The notes under the pieces were generated by a model. That model worked only from the letters and a program-made list of their open reading frames with translations. It ran no database searches and had not been told where the DNA came from. A program made the translations under genes and the position numbers. A stretch of 64,000 nt of DNA from Cohnella nanjingensis (GTDB taxonomy: Bacteria > Bacillota > Bacilli > Paenibacillales > Paenibacillaceae), in contig NZ_JACJVP010000023.1 in the NCBI RefSeq assembly GCF_014212125.1, forward strand, positions 142,170-206,169, in the 5' to 3' direction. Below, piece by piece: positions 21,777-33,534 of the stretch; position 1 is the stretch's first letter, and each line of letters begins with the position of its first letter.

Positions 21777-22967
21777 TTAATAGGGAGAAGCCAGGCGGGC
21801 GCCGAACTCGATGATCTGCTGCGCCTTGGCCTTCCAGGATTGCTTGCGCGCGGCCTCGACGATCCGGTTCTTCGGCACCTCGTCCGCATGAAGCTTGCGC
21901 AGCAGATCGTCCACTTGCGAAACGAGCCCCCGCTCATCCTGGTAGAAGTAGAGGAATTCCTCGCCCCTCCTGGCCAGCTCGGGCGTCTCTCGGACCACCG
22001 TAGGCAGTCCGGCGGCCGCGTATTCATACAGCTTCATCGGACTTCTGCCCCCGTTCGCCTTGTGGTCGGACAAGGGAAGCAGCGCCAGATCGGCGCGATG
22101 CAGGAACGCGGGCAGGCTGGCATAGGGCTTGGACCCGAGGAAGTAAACGTTGTCGGTAAACGCGAAGGATTCGATCGAAGAGGGGACGTAGGGTCCGATG
22201 ACGATGATGCTTAGCGAAGGACGGGATGCCGCGAGATGGCGGATCGACGCGAGATCGAGCCGTTCGTCTACGGCGCCGACATAGATCGCGCGGGGCCCCG
22301 GAATCCGCTTCAGTTCGTCCGGCTCCCGGCCGGCCTGCGTGAAGTGGGCGAACTCGACGCCGTTCTCCATGACGATGGCGGGGACGTCCCGCTTGTGCCG
22401 CCGAACGTTCAGGAGGACGGGCTCCGACGTGGCGACCATGCCGTGGGCGCGGCTGATAATCTCCTTCTCGGCCGTCTCCACCGTGCGGTCCCCGGACATG
22501 TCCTTGTAGTTGTCCGTAGGTCTGTAGATGACGACCTTGGCGTTGACGTACTTCTCGATGCCGACGAAGCAAGGCTGATCGATCAGCAGGAGGTCGACGT
22601 CCGAGAATCCGTGGAAATCGAGCAAGCGGCTGACGTTCGGAAAAGCGATGGATTGGACGAACAGGTTCTTGCCCGTGCGCTGATAGACGCGTCCGGCGAT
22701 ATTCCACGGCACCAGCGACAACGGCACGCAGTGGATGATCCCTTCGTCGCGGGTTCTGGAGTTCCGCCATTGCTTGAACCGGTCGACGATCGTCTGCTGC
22801 TTCATCTTCAGCAGGTGCGCGGGCGTGACCGAAGTGCTTAAGTGTAGGACGCGATGTCCCATCTGCGACAGTTCGCGGGCCAAATGGTGGGAGCCGACGA
22901 CGAACGGTCCCCCGATATACGTGTGGCTGACGAACATAATGTTCATTCTCTTCGCGAAGCGCGTCAT
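21777..22967 (-). CDS. TuaH-like glycosyltransferase
   Basis: First gene of the large EPS operon, a GT-B glycosyltransferase of 396 residues. MNIMFVSHTYIGGPFVVGSHHLARELSQMGH and VIYRPTDNYKDM resemble TuaH and the WcaI-distant GT branch acting on teichuronic acid or EPS. ADLALLPLSDHKANGGRSPMKLYEYAAAGLPTV is the donor-site region. ATG at 22967 has GGAG 6 nt upstream; a second ATG at 22946 is poorly served. Transcription is expected from P2 about 120 bp upstream. Confidence 0.87.
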   Translation of the reverse strand: MTRFAKRMNIMFVSHTYIGGPFVVGSHHLARELSQMGHRVLHLSTSVTPAHLLKMKQQTIVDRFKQWRNSRTRDEGIIHCVPLSLVPWNIAGRVYQRTGKNLFVQSIAFPNVSRLLDFHGFSDVDLLLIDQPCFVGIEKYVNAKVVIYRPTDNYKDMSGDRTVETAEKEIISRAHGMVATSEPVLLNVRRHKRDVPAIVMENGVEFAHFTQAGREPDELKRIPGPRAIYVGAVDERLDLASIRHLAASRPSLSIIVIGPYVPSSIESFAFTDNVYFLGSKPYASLPAFLHRADLALLPLSDHKANGGRSPMKLYEYAAAGLPTVVRETPELARRGEEFLYFYQDERGLVSQVDDLLRKLHADEVPKNRIVEAARKQSWKAKAQQIIEFGARLASPY

Positions 22968-23064
22968 CGGCCGCTCCGTTCCGCGCGAGAAGCGCTGCGC
23001 TGCTTACGCCTCATCCCATCACCCTATTCCGCTGCTTTTTTTCTCTCTAAAGTTCAGCATGTTT

Positions 23065-23118
23065 GATACCAATTGTATACCTTAACGCTACTTTAAGATA
23101 CAAAATGTAACAAGTCAA
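23065..23118 (-). promoter_or_regulatory. P2: promoter of the 14-gene EPS operon with paired GATAC operators
   Basis: Minus-strand TTGACT (23113-23118), 17-bp spacer, TAAAGT (23090-23095). Operator GATACAAAATGTAAC (23097-23111) fills the spacer; a weaker copy GATACCAATTGTATA (23065-23079) lies 32 bp away just past the expected start point. Confidence 0.78.
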
Positions 23119-23177
23119 GCATGTTCTTGAAAGGACATGAACAATTTTCATTCTTCTTCATGCCCGGCTCAAGCGAG

Positions 23178-23262
23178 ACGTTTTTCTCGGCGGTCATACA
23201 GAAATGGATAGGCTTGAAACTTATAAATTCTGAATGACCAAGTAAAAACGGCTTCGCCGTCC
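23178..23262. repeat. Dispersed intergenic repeat, copy 1
   Basis: From ACGTTTTT (23178) to ATGACCA (about 23240) it matches copy 2 at 41037-41099 in 50 of 63 positions without gaps. The central AAACTTATAAAT is identical. It continues directly into AAGTAAAAACGGCTTCGCCGTC, whose minus-strand reading is a terminator hairpin with five Ts. In copy 2 the same hairpin module lies on the other side, so the two modules are permuted. The minus-strand core can fold with a 12-position stem around a 22-24-nt loop. Confidence 0.75.
23243..23262 (-). terminator. Terminator hairpin within repeat copy 1
   Basis: Minus strand: ACGGC-GAA-GCCGT followed by TTTT. It would stop transcription coming from the glycosyltransferase at 23317 before it reaches P2. 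Confidence 0.6.
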
Positions 23263-23276
23263 TCATTGTATGACCG

Positions 23277-23312
23277 CAAAAGCCGCGGCGCGAAAAAGCG
23301 CGCGCCGCGGCG
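23277..23312 (-). terminator. GC-rich terminator after the glycosyltransferase
   Basis: Minus strand: a long arm CCGCGGCGCG pairs across a T/A-rich loop, then CTTTTGCGG follows, a few bases past the stop codon at 23317. The stem is unusually strong and the T run is short. Confidence 0.6.
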
Positions 23313-23316
23313 AACG

Positions 23317-24342
23317 TCACTCGGATTCGGTCTTGCCGTAGAGGCCCGACATCATGGCGGATACCCGCGTCCAATCGAGCTCCCGCAGCTTCTCTTCGTA
23401 TCGGCGGATATCGCTGTAGCGGCTGGGCTGCGCGCGCATCTCCGCCATCGCGGACGCGAGCCCGCCGTCGTCCGACGGATCGTACAACAGCGCCGTATCC
23501 GGCGTCAGATAGTCGCGCAGTACCCCGACGTCCGGCGCGACGACCGGCGTCGCGTAGGAGAGCGCGAGAATCGCCGAGCCCGACGTCGTTATCTTCTTGT
23601 AAGGCAGAACGATCGCGTCCGCGCATCGGATATAGTCGGCGAGCTCGTCATCCTGCACGAACGTCAGAGACAGATGCACCCGATCGCCTGCATCGGCCAG
23701 CACCGCCGCATCGAAGTCGGCCGACGGCCTCCCCGCGATCAGGAGGTGCGTTCGCGCATCCTGGATCTGCCCAAAGCTGCGCAACAGCTGATCGATTCCC
23801 TTGTAAGGCGAGACCTGTCCGATAAACGCGAACAAGTAGGCGTCCGCCGGAATGCCGTGCCGTTCCCGGACGTCGAGTCCCGCGCTCGCATACGCATCCC
23901 TGTAGTGTCCGTGAGGAATGCAGACGATCTTGCGCTCCTTCACGCGGAAGGCATGCCGGACTTCGTCCTTCACGGATGGGCCCATGACGATGACGTGCGA
24001 GCACAGCGCGCAGAGCCAGGTTCGCATCCGGCGATCGTACCGGGTCTCTCCGCTTCGATGCGGCCATACGTTATGGACGGTCCAGACGATGCGTAACCCT
24101 CTCGCTCTCAAGATCAGCAGCAGCGAGAGGAAGACGGCGGCTTTCGCGCCCGTGATCCACCGATTGCGCCCCGTATAATGATAGCTTGGCCAATGAATAT
24201 GAAAGGAGTCCCCCCGCTTCATCCGCCAGATCCGTTTCTTGTTGAACGCCCGCACAGACAAGCCCTGCCGTTCGAGCGAACGAACCAGCAGTTCGATGTA
24301 TTTGTTCCCGTCGCTCTGGATCGGAAGCATAAAGACGGTCAT
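23317..24342 (-). CDS. GT4-like glycosyltransferase
   Basis: A 341-residue GT-B enzyme. The N-terminus lacks the usual glycine loop (MTVFMLPIQSDGNKYIELLVRSL) and FHIHWPSYHYTGRN with WTVHNVWPHRSG resembles GumK/beta-mannosyltransferase relatives. FIGQVSPYKGIDQLLRSF and ADAIVLPYKKITTSGSAILALSYATPVV form the donor site. AAAGGAG lies 6 nt before ATG 24342. It is transcribed from P3 together with the zinc-ribbon ORF, separately from the 14-gene operon but under the same kind of operator. Confidence 0.9.
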   Translation of the reverse strand: MTVFMLPIQSDGNKYIELLVRSLERQGLSVRAFNKKRIWRMKRGDSFHIHWPSYHYTGRNRWITGAKAAVFLSLLLILRARGLRIVWTVHNVWPHRSGETRYDRRMRTWLCALCSHVIVMGPSVKDEVRHAFRVKERKIVCIPHGHYRDAYASAGLDVRERHGIPADAYLFAFIGQVSPYKGIDQLLRSFGQIQDARTHLLIAGRPSADFDAAVLADAGDRVHLSLTFVQDDELADYIRCADAIVLPYKKITTSGSAILALSYATPVVAPDVGVLRDYLTPDTALLYDPSDDGGLASAMAEMRAQPSRYSDIRRYEEKLRELDWTRVSAMMSGLYGKTESE

Positions 24343-24511
24343 GCGATTCTCCTTTCCCCACTACCAGCCGATAAGTCGTCTTCGCCGCGCACGAAGCGCA
24401 ATGGCCGAGCGGATAGATCGTTCTGAAATATCCAGTGAGGAACACCTTTTCCGCTTGCCTGATATCCACCAATTGCCTGCAATTCAAACAGTAGAAACGG
24501 CCTTGCTCCAC
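24071..24511 (-). CDS. Putative zinc-ribbon protein, reading into the next gene
   Basis: Not recognised. The first ~57 residues look genuine: C8-x2-C11 (YCLNC) and C38-x2-C41 (GHCASC) would bind one zinc as in a short zinc ribbon, and a good ribosome site (AAGGTGG, 8 nt) precedes the GTG at 24511. After that the frame has no stop and overlaps the downstream glycosyltransferase for about 270 bp, where the composition is shadow-like. An ATGA overlap with the glycosyltransferase start would end the protein at ~57 residues if the frame were shifted by one base. Either a frameshift or sequencing indel occurred, or a real long overlap exists. It lies right behind P3, so it is probably expressed. 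Confidence 0.5.
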   Translation of the reverse strand: MEQGRFYCLNCRQLVDIRQAEKVFLTGYFRTIYPLGHCASCAAKTTYRLVVGKGESHDRLYASDPERREQIHRTAGSFARTAGLVCAGVQQETDLADEAGGLLSYSLAKLSLYGAQSVDHGRESRRLPLAAADLESERVTHRLDRP

Positions 24512-24527
24512 CCTAGACACCACCTTA

Positions 24528-24576
24528 ATTATACCTTTTGTATCTTTTTAGAAGGCATTTAGTTACATTTTGTATC
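24528..24576 (-). promoter_or_regulatory. P3: promoter of the zinc-ribbon/glycosyltransferase unit with two GATAC sites
   Basis: Minus-strand TATAAT (24528-24533) is a perfect -10; the -35 is weak (GCCTTC). The operator-like TATACCTTTTGTATC (24530-24544) covers the -10 and spacer. A second copy, GTTACATTTTGTATC (24562-24576), lies 32 bp away on the upstream side. Unlike the other four promoters, the second operator is upstream of the -35. Confidence 0.68.
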
Positions 24577-24636
24577 TATATGCCTAAATTACCGCTTTCT
24601 AGTCGGTTTGTCAACCATTTTGTCGGATATCGCCCC

Positions 24637-25752
24637 TCACGCGGGAGGCGAGAGGGATTGCCACAGCGCCTCGCCGACCCGCTGACGTTCAGCCGGACTT
24701 ACGACCCAGTAATACAAACCGCCGATCGTCTGGCTCCGGCCGTTCAGCTTCAACGTGTCCGTGTGGTTCAACGCAGCATGGTAACCGGCCGCGATGCGAA
24801 TCATCTCGTCCCGCTTCAGATTCGTCTTGACGAAGCCGGACAGCTGCTTCAGCAGCCCGGGCAGCTTGCTTGCCTGCCCGACGCCGGACATGCGCTGCGC
24901 GATGGCTTTGAGCACTTGCCGCTGCCGCCCCGTACGCCCGAAATCGCCTTGGGGGTCGTCGTATCGCATTCGCGCATAGGCCAGCGCCATCTGGCCGTCC
25001 AGCTCGAGCTTGCCCAGCGGGAAGCGGTATCCGAGATTGGAGAACGCCAAATCGTTGTCCGCGATCGTCACGCCGCCGACCGCGTCTACGATGCCGACGA
25101 ACCCTTCCATGTTCGTCTTCACGTAATAGGCGATCGGAATGCCAAGCAGCCGTTCGACGGCCTGCACGGCAAGCCCCGTCCCTCCATAGGCGTACGCATG
25201 ATTGATCTTCTCCTCGCGTTCCAGCTGCGGCAGCATTAATCTCGTATCCCGCGGAATCGAGAGCATGCTCACGGACGCGGTTCGGGGGTTGATGCCGAGC
25301 AGAAGCATCGTATCGCTGCGACCCCGGTCCCCCTCCCTCTGGTCTACTCCCAGCACCAGAAGGAAGAACGGATCCTGATTCTTCAGGTCCGGATGCCGGA
25401 GCCTGGCGACCTGATCGGCGGGGATGACCGCAGGGACTTCCGAAGGAGGCCCGTCTGCCTGGGCGCGATCCGCAAGAGCGCCTGCGACGGCTTCCCCCGC
25501 GCCGTCATCCGCCGCTTGAGCGGCGCCGAATCCCGTTCCGGCGATCTTGCTCGAAGCGATGACGGACGATGCGGGATCGCTGTTCGCCGCCATACCGGAC
25601 GGCAGGCGGTCGACCGCCTGCGGGAGCGGTTCGTACATCCGTTCCGCGGCGCGAGAAAAGGAATACCAGAGGTAGCCGCCCATGCTCCCGACAAGCAGCA
25701 TGCAAACCGCAATGGCCAGCAAAACGATTTTCAACGCCCGTTTTCGCCGCAT
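24637..25752 (-). CDS. LytR-CpsA-Psr (LCP) family glycopolymer transferase
   Basis: Membrane-anchored extracytoplasmic enzyme of 371 residues that transfers undecaprenyl-linked polymers to peptidoglycan. An N-terminal membrane helix (IVLLAIAVCMLLVGSMGGYLWY) is followed by a ~70-residue low-complexity stem. The LCP domain runs from about 125 to the end: FLLVLGVDQREGDRGRSDTMLLLGINP, SIPRDTRLMLP, KINHAYAYGG and YARMRYDDPQGDFGRTGRQRQVL carry the conserved Arg/Asp residues. GGAGGG precedes the ATG. Its own promoter P4 carries the shared operators, so it is probably the ligase for this polymer. Confidence 0.93.
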   Translation of the reverse strand: MRRKRALKIVLLAIAVCMLLVGSMGGYLWYSFSRAAERMYEPLPQAVDRLPSGMAANSDPASSVIASSKIAGTGFGAAQAADDGAGEAVAGALADRAQADGPPSEVPAVIPADQVARLRHPDLKNQDPFFLLVLGVDQREGDRGRSDTMLLLGINPRTASVSMLSIPRDTRLMLPQLEREEKINHAYAYGGTGLAVQAVERLLGIPIAYYVKTNMEGFVGIVDAVGGVTIADNDLAFSNLGYRFPLGKLELDGQMALAYARMRYDDPQGDFGRTGRQRQVLKAIAQRMSGVGQASKLPGLLKQLSGFVKTNLKRDEMIRIAAGYHAALNHTDTLKLNGRSQTIGGLYYWVVSPAERQRVGEALWQSLSPPA

Positions 25753-25787
25753 GAAGAACCCTCCAACCTATTTGAATATTTTATAAT

Positions 25788-25844
25788 GACACATATTGTA
25801 GCATTATTCACCTTCACTCTACGATACATTATGTAACAAGTCAA
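25788..25844 (-). promoter_or_regulatory. P4: LCP gene promoter with paired GATAC operators
   Basis: Minus-strand TTGACT (25839-25844), 17-bp spacer, TAGAGT (25816-25821). GATACATTATGTAAC (25823-25837) fills the spacer; GACACATATTGTAGC (25788-25802) lies 35 bp away just past the start point. A half-site-like GTATACGTATC is upstream at 25849-25859. Confidence 0.8.
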
Positions 25845-25867
25845 TCTTGTATACGTATCTTCTCCGA

Positions 25868-25905
25868 AACGACAAACACCCCTGGGTTCCCGGGGTGTTG
25901 TCACA
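25868..25905. terminator. Hairpin after the PilZ-like gene
   Basis: ACACCCC/GGGGTGT arms around a short loop form a strong hairpin at 25874-25896, 70 bp past the PilZ-like stop. No clear T run follows on either strand, so termination is uncertain. Confidence 0.4.
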
Positions 25906-25967
25906 TTCGGCCGACGCGACGGTTCGTCTACCTTCCTATTCAATACGACTGCAGGCAGGACCGGCGC

Positions 25968-26435
25968 CTAGGCTTGTTCGCCGCCCGGACGAGGACCGGT
26001 TCCGCGCGTTCTCTCCGTTCCGAACGACGTTCTGCCATACAGGGCGTGAATCTTCCGAATCGCGGGAGAACAACGGGCGAGTCTCAGATTGAGCGCCCGT
26101 GTCAAGAGAAGCTTCATCGCCGGATTGCGATCCATCTCCACCCCGTACTCCCACCATTGCCCTTCCCGTTCCGCCCGCCTGACGCGCCCTCGCGCTTCCA
26201 AGAGGTACCCTTCCATGCCGAAGCGCAGCGCGACCCGCCAATCGCCTTCGGGCTTCAAGATCAGCGTCGTCTTGAACCGCAAGCCGTCCGGATTCAGATT
26301 CAGCAGCAGCACGTTATGCGATTTGGTATCGACGGCGCGTCCCCCGACCTCGATGATGCGCATCTCGGCGATGACGCTCTCGTACAAAGCCATCGGGACA
26401 TACTTCCGTTGTGCGACCAGCTCATCTTCTCTCAT
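25968..26435 (-). CDS. PilZ-like domain protein
   Basis: 155-residue cytoplasmic protein with a PilZ-like beta-barrel pattern: AEMRIIEVGGRAVDTKSHNVLLLNLNPDGLRFKT, then VALRFGMEGYLLEARGRVRRAEREGQWWEYGVEM. NLNPDGL matches the (D/N)x(S/A)xxG element only loosely and no clear RxxxR motif precedes it, so c-di-GMP binding is uncertain. ATG 26435 has GGAG 8 nt upstream; a longer start at 26468 would fall inside operator DNA. Its promoter P5 carries the EPS operators, so it is co-regulated with polymer synthesis and may control it after translation. Confidence 0.7.
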   Translation of the reverse strand: MREDELVAQRKYVPMALYESVIAEMRIIEVGGRAVDTKSHNVLLLNLNPDGLRFKTTLILKPEGDWRVALRFGMEGYLLEARGRVRRAEREGQWWEYGVEMDRNPAMKLLLTRALNLRLARCSPAIRKIHALYGRTSFGTERTRGTGPRPGGEQA

Positions 26436-26461
26436 CTGGGCATCTCCGAAACGACAGTTTT

Positions 26462-26517
26462 GATACATAATGTATCATATTTCCCCTAACAATATGATAC
26501 GGTTTGTAAGATGTCAA
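26462..26517 (-). promoter_or_regulatory. P5: PilZ-like gene promoter with paired GATAC operators
   Basis: Minus-strand TTGACA (26512-26517), 17-bp spacer, TATTGT (26489-26494). The spacer site is GATACGGTTTGTAAG (26496-26510). The downstream site GATACATAATGTATC (26462-26476) is a perfect palindrome, 34 bp away. Confidence 0.82.
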
Positions 26518-26643
26518 GCCTTTTCTCGCGATACAAGCATTCCCCGAAGATGTGACAAAACGAAGGAATAAACTTCCTTTTTCTGACCTAGAATAGATAG
26601 AAAACGGTTGCTTGCGATGAATCTTGGCTTTTGTGCGCAAATT

Positions 26644-26690
26644 GCGACGTTTTGTCGCAATTGATGCAAACGTATCGTTTCCATATTATG
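26644..26690 (+). promoter_or_regulatory. XRE gene promoter with a related palindrome
   Basis: TTGATG (26661-26666), a 17-bp spacer and TATTAT form a plus-strand promoter before the XRE gene. Directly upstream of the -35 sits GCGACGTTTTGTCGC (26644-26658), inside a larger perfect inverted repeat TTGCGAC-N5-GTCGCAA. It has the same geometry as the EPS operator (5-bp arms, 5-bp centre) and shares 10 of 15 bases with GATACATTTTGTATC. Confidence 0.7.
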
Positions 26691-26723
26691 ATGAAGACAG
26701 AAGAGGCAAAGGAGGGAATATTG

Positions 26724-27095
26724 ATGAATATTGGCAGCCGTATCGCGTACCTACGGGATCAACGCGGTCTTACGCAGGAAGAATTGTCTTCTTCCCTGGG
26801 CATATCGCGTGCGGCCCTGTCTCACTACGAGAAGAACAGGCGGGAGCCCGACACCGAGACGCTGACGAAGCTTGCAGATCTGTTCCACGTCTCGATCGAT
26901 TATCTCGTCGGCAGGACCCAGCAGCCCCACATGACGCTCGATGACGACGTTCGCCAATTCGCGGACCAGCTGGAGCTGTCGGATGCGGATCGGCTGTTGG
27001 AGAAGTTCGCCCTCACCGTAGACGGAAGGCAGCTGACGCCGGAAGAAGCCAAGCGATTCATCGCTTTTATCCGAGCGGAGCGTTCCATGAACTGA
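26724..27095 (+). CDS. XRE/cI-type HTH transcriptional regulator
   Basis: 123-residue DNA-binding protein. Residues 1-65 are a classic HTH_3 domain: IGSRIAYLRDQRGLTQEELSSSLGISRAALSHYEKNRREPDTETLTKLADLFHVSIDYLVGR. The C-terminal part (LSDADRLLEKFALTVDGRQLTPEEAKRFIAFIRAE) is helical and common in Bacillales phage-repressor-like regulators, probably for dimerisation. AAGGAGG lies 8 nt before ATG 26724. It is divergent from the PilZ-like gene and is the only DNA-binding protein gene in the EPS locus, so it is the leading candidate to bind the GATAC palindromes; this is inference. Confidence 0.9.
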   Translation: MNIGSRIAYLRDQRGLTQEELSSSLGISRAALSHYEKNRREPDTETLTKLADLFHVSIDYLVGRTQQPHMTLDDDVRQFADQLELSDADRLLEKFALTVDGRQLTPEEAKRFIAFIRAERSMN

Positions 27096-27112
27096 GGGAC
27101 CCGCCATCGCAT

Positions 27113-27164
27113 GAAAAAACCTCCAAACGGCGTCTTCAGACGCTCTGATTAGAGGTTTTTTTTG
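27113..27164. terminator. Bidirectional terminator between XRE gene and small ORF
   Basis: AAAAAACCTC pairs with GAGGTTTTTT around an inner GCGTCT/AGACGC hairpin. A and T runs on both sides allow use by both converging genes. Confidence 0.88.
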
Positions 27165-27173
27165 CGCTTTCAT

Positions 27174-27323
27174 TTACGAGGATATCTTTTGATCGCCCGA
27201 CCCTTTCGCCCGTTCTTCTTCCCATCGTTCGCGATCGATGCCGAGTTCAGTCAGGATTTTATGTATGTCGATTTCGATCGGCCGCTGCTCTTCGGATGAA
27301 TTCAAACTCAAATCCCTCGCCAT
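27174..27323 (-). CDS. Small hypothetical protein, charged
   Basis: Not recognised. The ORF of 49 residues from ATG 27323 ends IEIDIHKILTELGIDRERWEEERAKGSGDQ, an amphipathic acidic/basic helix. A TATAAT (27376-27381, minus strand) about 45 bp upstream suggests its own promoter and rules out the longer in-frame starts up to 27428. The ribosome site is weak, and a TTG at 27335 is an alternative start. The strong bidirectional terminator directly after the stop supports it being expressed. Confidence 0.45.
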   Translation of the reverse strand: MARDLSLNSSEEQRPIEIDIHKILTELGIDRERWEEERAKGSGDQKISS

Positions 27324-27554
27324 CTCCGCACCCAAACCCTCTCTCTGGAAAAGGATACCTAATTCAACTAAATTTATTATAGAGTATGGGACTTGCGGAG
27401 GGTGTCGAGTGATGGATGTCCGCAGCAATTTTTTCTAGTAGGTTCTGTCGAATGAGATGCTATTTTCTCGAAATGTCTGCCAGTCAGAAAAGATTCTCTT
27501 TTCCGGCACGATTCTCCCCATCGGAGAGAAAGAGTTTGCAAGAATATCCGTTGC

Positions 27555-27598
27555 GCAAAAAAAAAACCGGATTCGGCCAGTTGGCCGAACCCGGGATT
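27555..27598 (-). terminator. gltB terminator
   Basis: Minus strand: CCGGGTTCGGCC-AACT-GGCCGAATCCGG followed by about ten Ts, just past the gltB stop. No gltD follows, so gltB appears monocistronic. Confidence 0.9.
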
Positions 27599-27620
27599 GT
27601 TGCGAAGCTTGGCGAATCGA

Positions 27621-32225
<4,605 letters not shown>

Positions 32226-33112
32226 TGAAGCGCAACCTTTCTATAAGAAAAATGTGGTTATCGGATAGCTCGGGGACGACGGTCGGTCATGGCAGGCGGA
32301 TGCGATAGGGCACGCGTTCTGCTACAATAAGGGATGAATGAAGGGACGTCATCGTCGGATACGGCGAGGAATGGACCGATGAATTCTCGAAACCGGCGGA
32401 AAATCCGTCGAAAACTTATAATTATTCATTCAAATTATTATATCATTTTAACACCAACGCGCGTTTTATGGCAATTTAATATTTTTATGAAGCCGATAAT
32501 TATTGTTTTGCTTTAGCGCGGCTACGCGTTAGACGAACCGAGGATCGATGTTCTCCCTCCTTCCGCCTTCCGGAGCGAGATGTCCGCCCGCGATGCCTAG
32601 CCGGATACGTATCCGGAAATACCGATGAGATTGGCCGATTTGCGGCAGCGCATTCCCGAGAACGCAGTCCTGCTCTGGCTTGTCCGGGCGGTCTCGGGAA
32701 TGGAGCGGCGGTCCGGACGGCAGGAGGATCGCAGGTCAACCCTGCCGCCGGCGCGGACCGAAGGTGCCGTTCTCTCCGATCGGCAGCGCGCGTCCCCCTT
32801 CGCCGAGCGTGCCAAACGGGCGCTCCCCACGGTTCGTTCGAGGCTGCGGAACCCCGCCTGCCGGAAGCAAATCGTCTTGGACGCGAATCGCGAAGTTCCG
32901 GATCAAGCCGTCGCCAAGGGGAACGGTTGCGGGAGATGCCGCTGGCGTTTGGGCGATAGCGTGAATATTTATGCATAATCATGCAAGCATACGCGTCCGG
33001 ATTCCATCTATGGCATAGCATGCCCATTTAGGGGCCCGATCCCTTTCAGGATTAGCCATTCTGCGGGTCATGTGTTATCTTTGAGAGAACCACTATACAT
33101 TCGGGAGTGAAC
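32226..33112. other. Long intergenic region upstream of gltB
   Basis: About 890 bp without a gene I can support. 32397-32520 is sharply AT-rich and holds a probable gltB promoter. 32530-32970 is GC-rich; open frames there on both strands (e.g. 32500-33027 minus, 32625-32978 plus) are Arg/Pro/Ser-rich and have no ribosome site or recognisable domain. Confidence 0.5.
32445..32474 (-). promoter_or_regulatory. Probable gltB promoter
   Basis: Minus-strand TTGCCA (32469-32474), 18-bp spacer, TAAAAT (32445-32450), in an AT-rich island. It gives a leader of about 210 nt before gltB. A GltC or TnrA site could not be assigned with confidence. Confidence 0.45.
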
Positions 33113-33421
33113 GTGCTGAAAAAAAACAAACCCCTCTCCTTCGAAGCATTGCTTCAAGAACTACAGGGCAAGAACGCAAGCGAGAACGATCAACAGCAAG
33201 TGACCTTGGAAGCCTTGTTTCCGGCGTCCTTCATGACCAAGCACTCGTCCTTCGACAGCTTCCAGGCTTTCCTTGCGAAGGGCAACTTCGCGGCGCGCTC
33301 GCTCGATGAGGTCCGCAACGTCGCCGGCGAGCTTCTAGACCGCCACGTGAAGAGAGAAACGGACTTCGAGGATTGGCAGGGCATGCTGGATCAAGCGAAC
33401 AAGGATTACGCCGCCCGATAA
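33113..33421 (+). CDS. Small conserved-type hypothetical protein
   Basis: About 102 residues, soluble, function unknown. Sequence LKKNKPLSFEALLQELQGKNASE followed by ALFPASFMTKHSSFDSFQAFLAKGNF and NVAGELLDRHVKRETDFEDWQGMLDQA reads as a compact helical protein with normal codon use. Start: GTG at 33113 has GGGAG 5 nt upstream, while the in-frame GTG at 33107 overlaps that site. A perfect terminator follows. It stands alone between gltB and the sugar locus. Confidence 0.75.
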   Translation: MLKKNKPLSFEALLQELQGKNASENDQQQVTLEALFPASFMTKHSSFDSFQAFLAKGNFAARSLDEVRNVAGELLDRHVKRETDFEDWQGMLDQANKDYAAR

Positions 33422-33452
33422 CGGGATGCCGGCGGTTCTTGCCCCCATAAAC

Positions 33453-33490
33453 AAAAGGCTGAGCAGAGATCGATCTCTGCTCAGCCTTTT
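33453..33490. terminator. Bidirectional terminator
   Basis: AAAAGGCTGAGCAGAGAT and its exact reverse complement form an 18-bp near-perfect stem with A and T flanks. It serves the small plus-strand gene and the minus-strand dehydrogenase. Confidence 0.92.
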
Positions 33491-33534
33491 GGTATGCGGC
33501 GCGATTCTCGCGGATCCGCCGAATGCCGATCCGC

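Noticed and set aside
24637..25752. LCP gene as part of the P3 or 14-gene operon
   Set aside because: It has its own complete promoter and operators (P4) and lies upstream of P3 on the same strand.
32500..33027. 175-codon minus-strand ORF upstream of gltB
   Set aside because: Arg/Pro/Ser-rich, no ribosome site, no recognisable fold; reported as intergenic instead.
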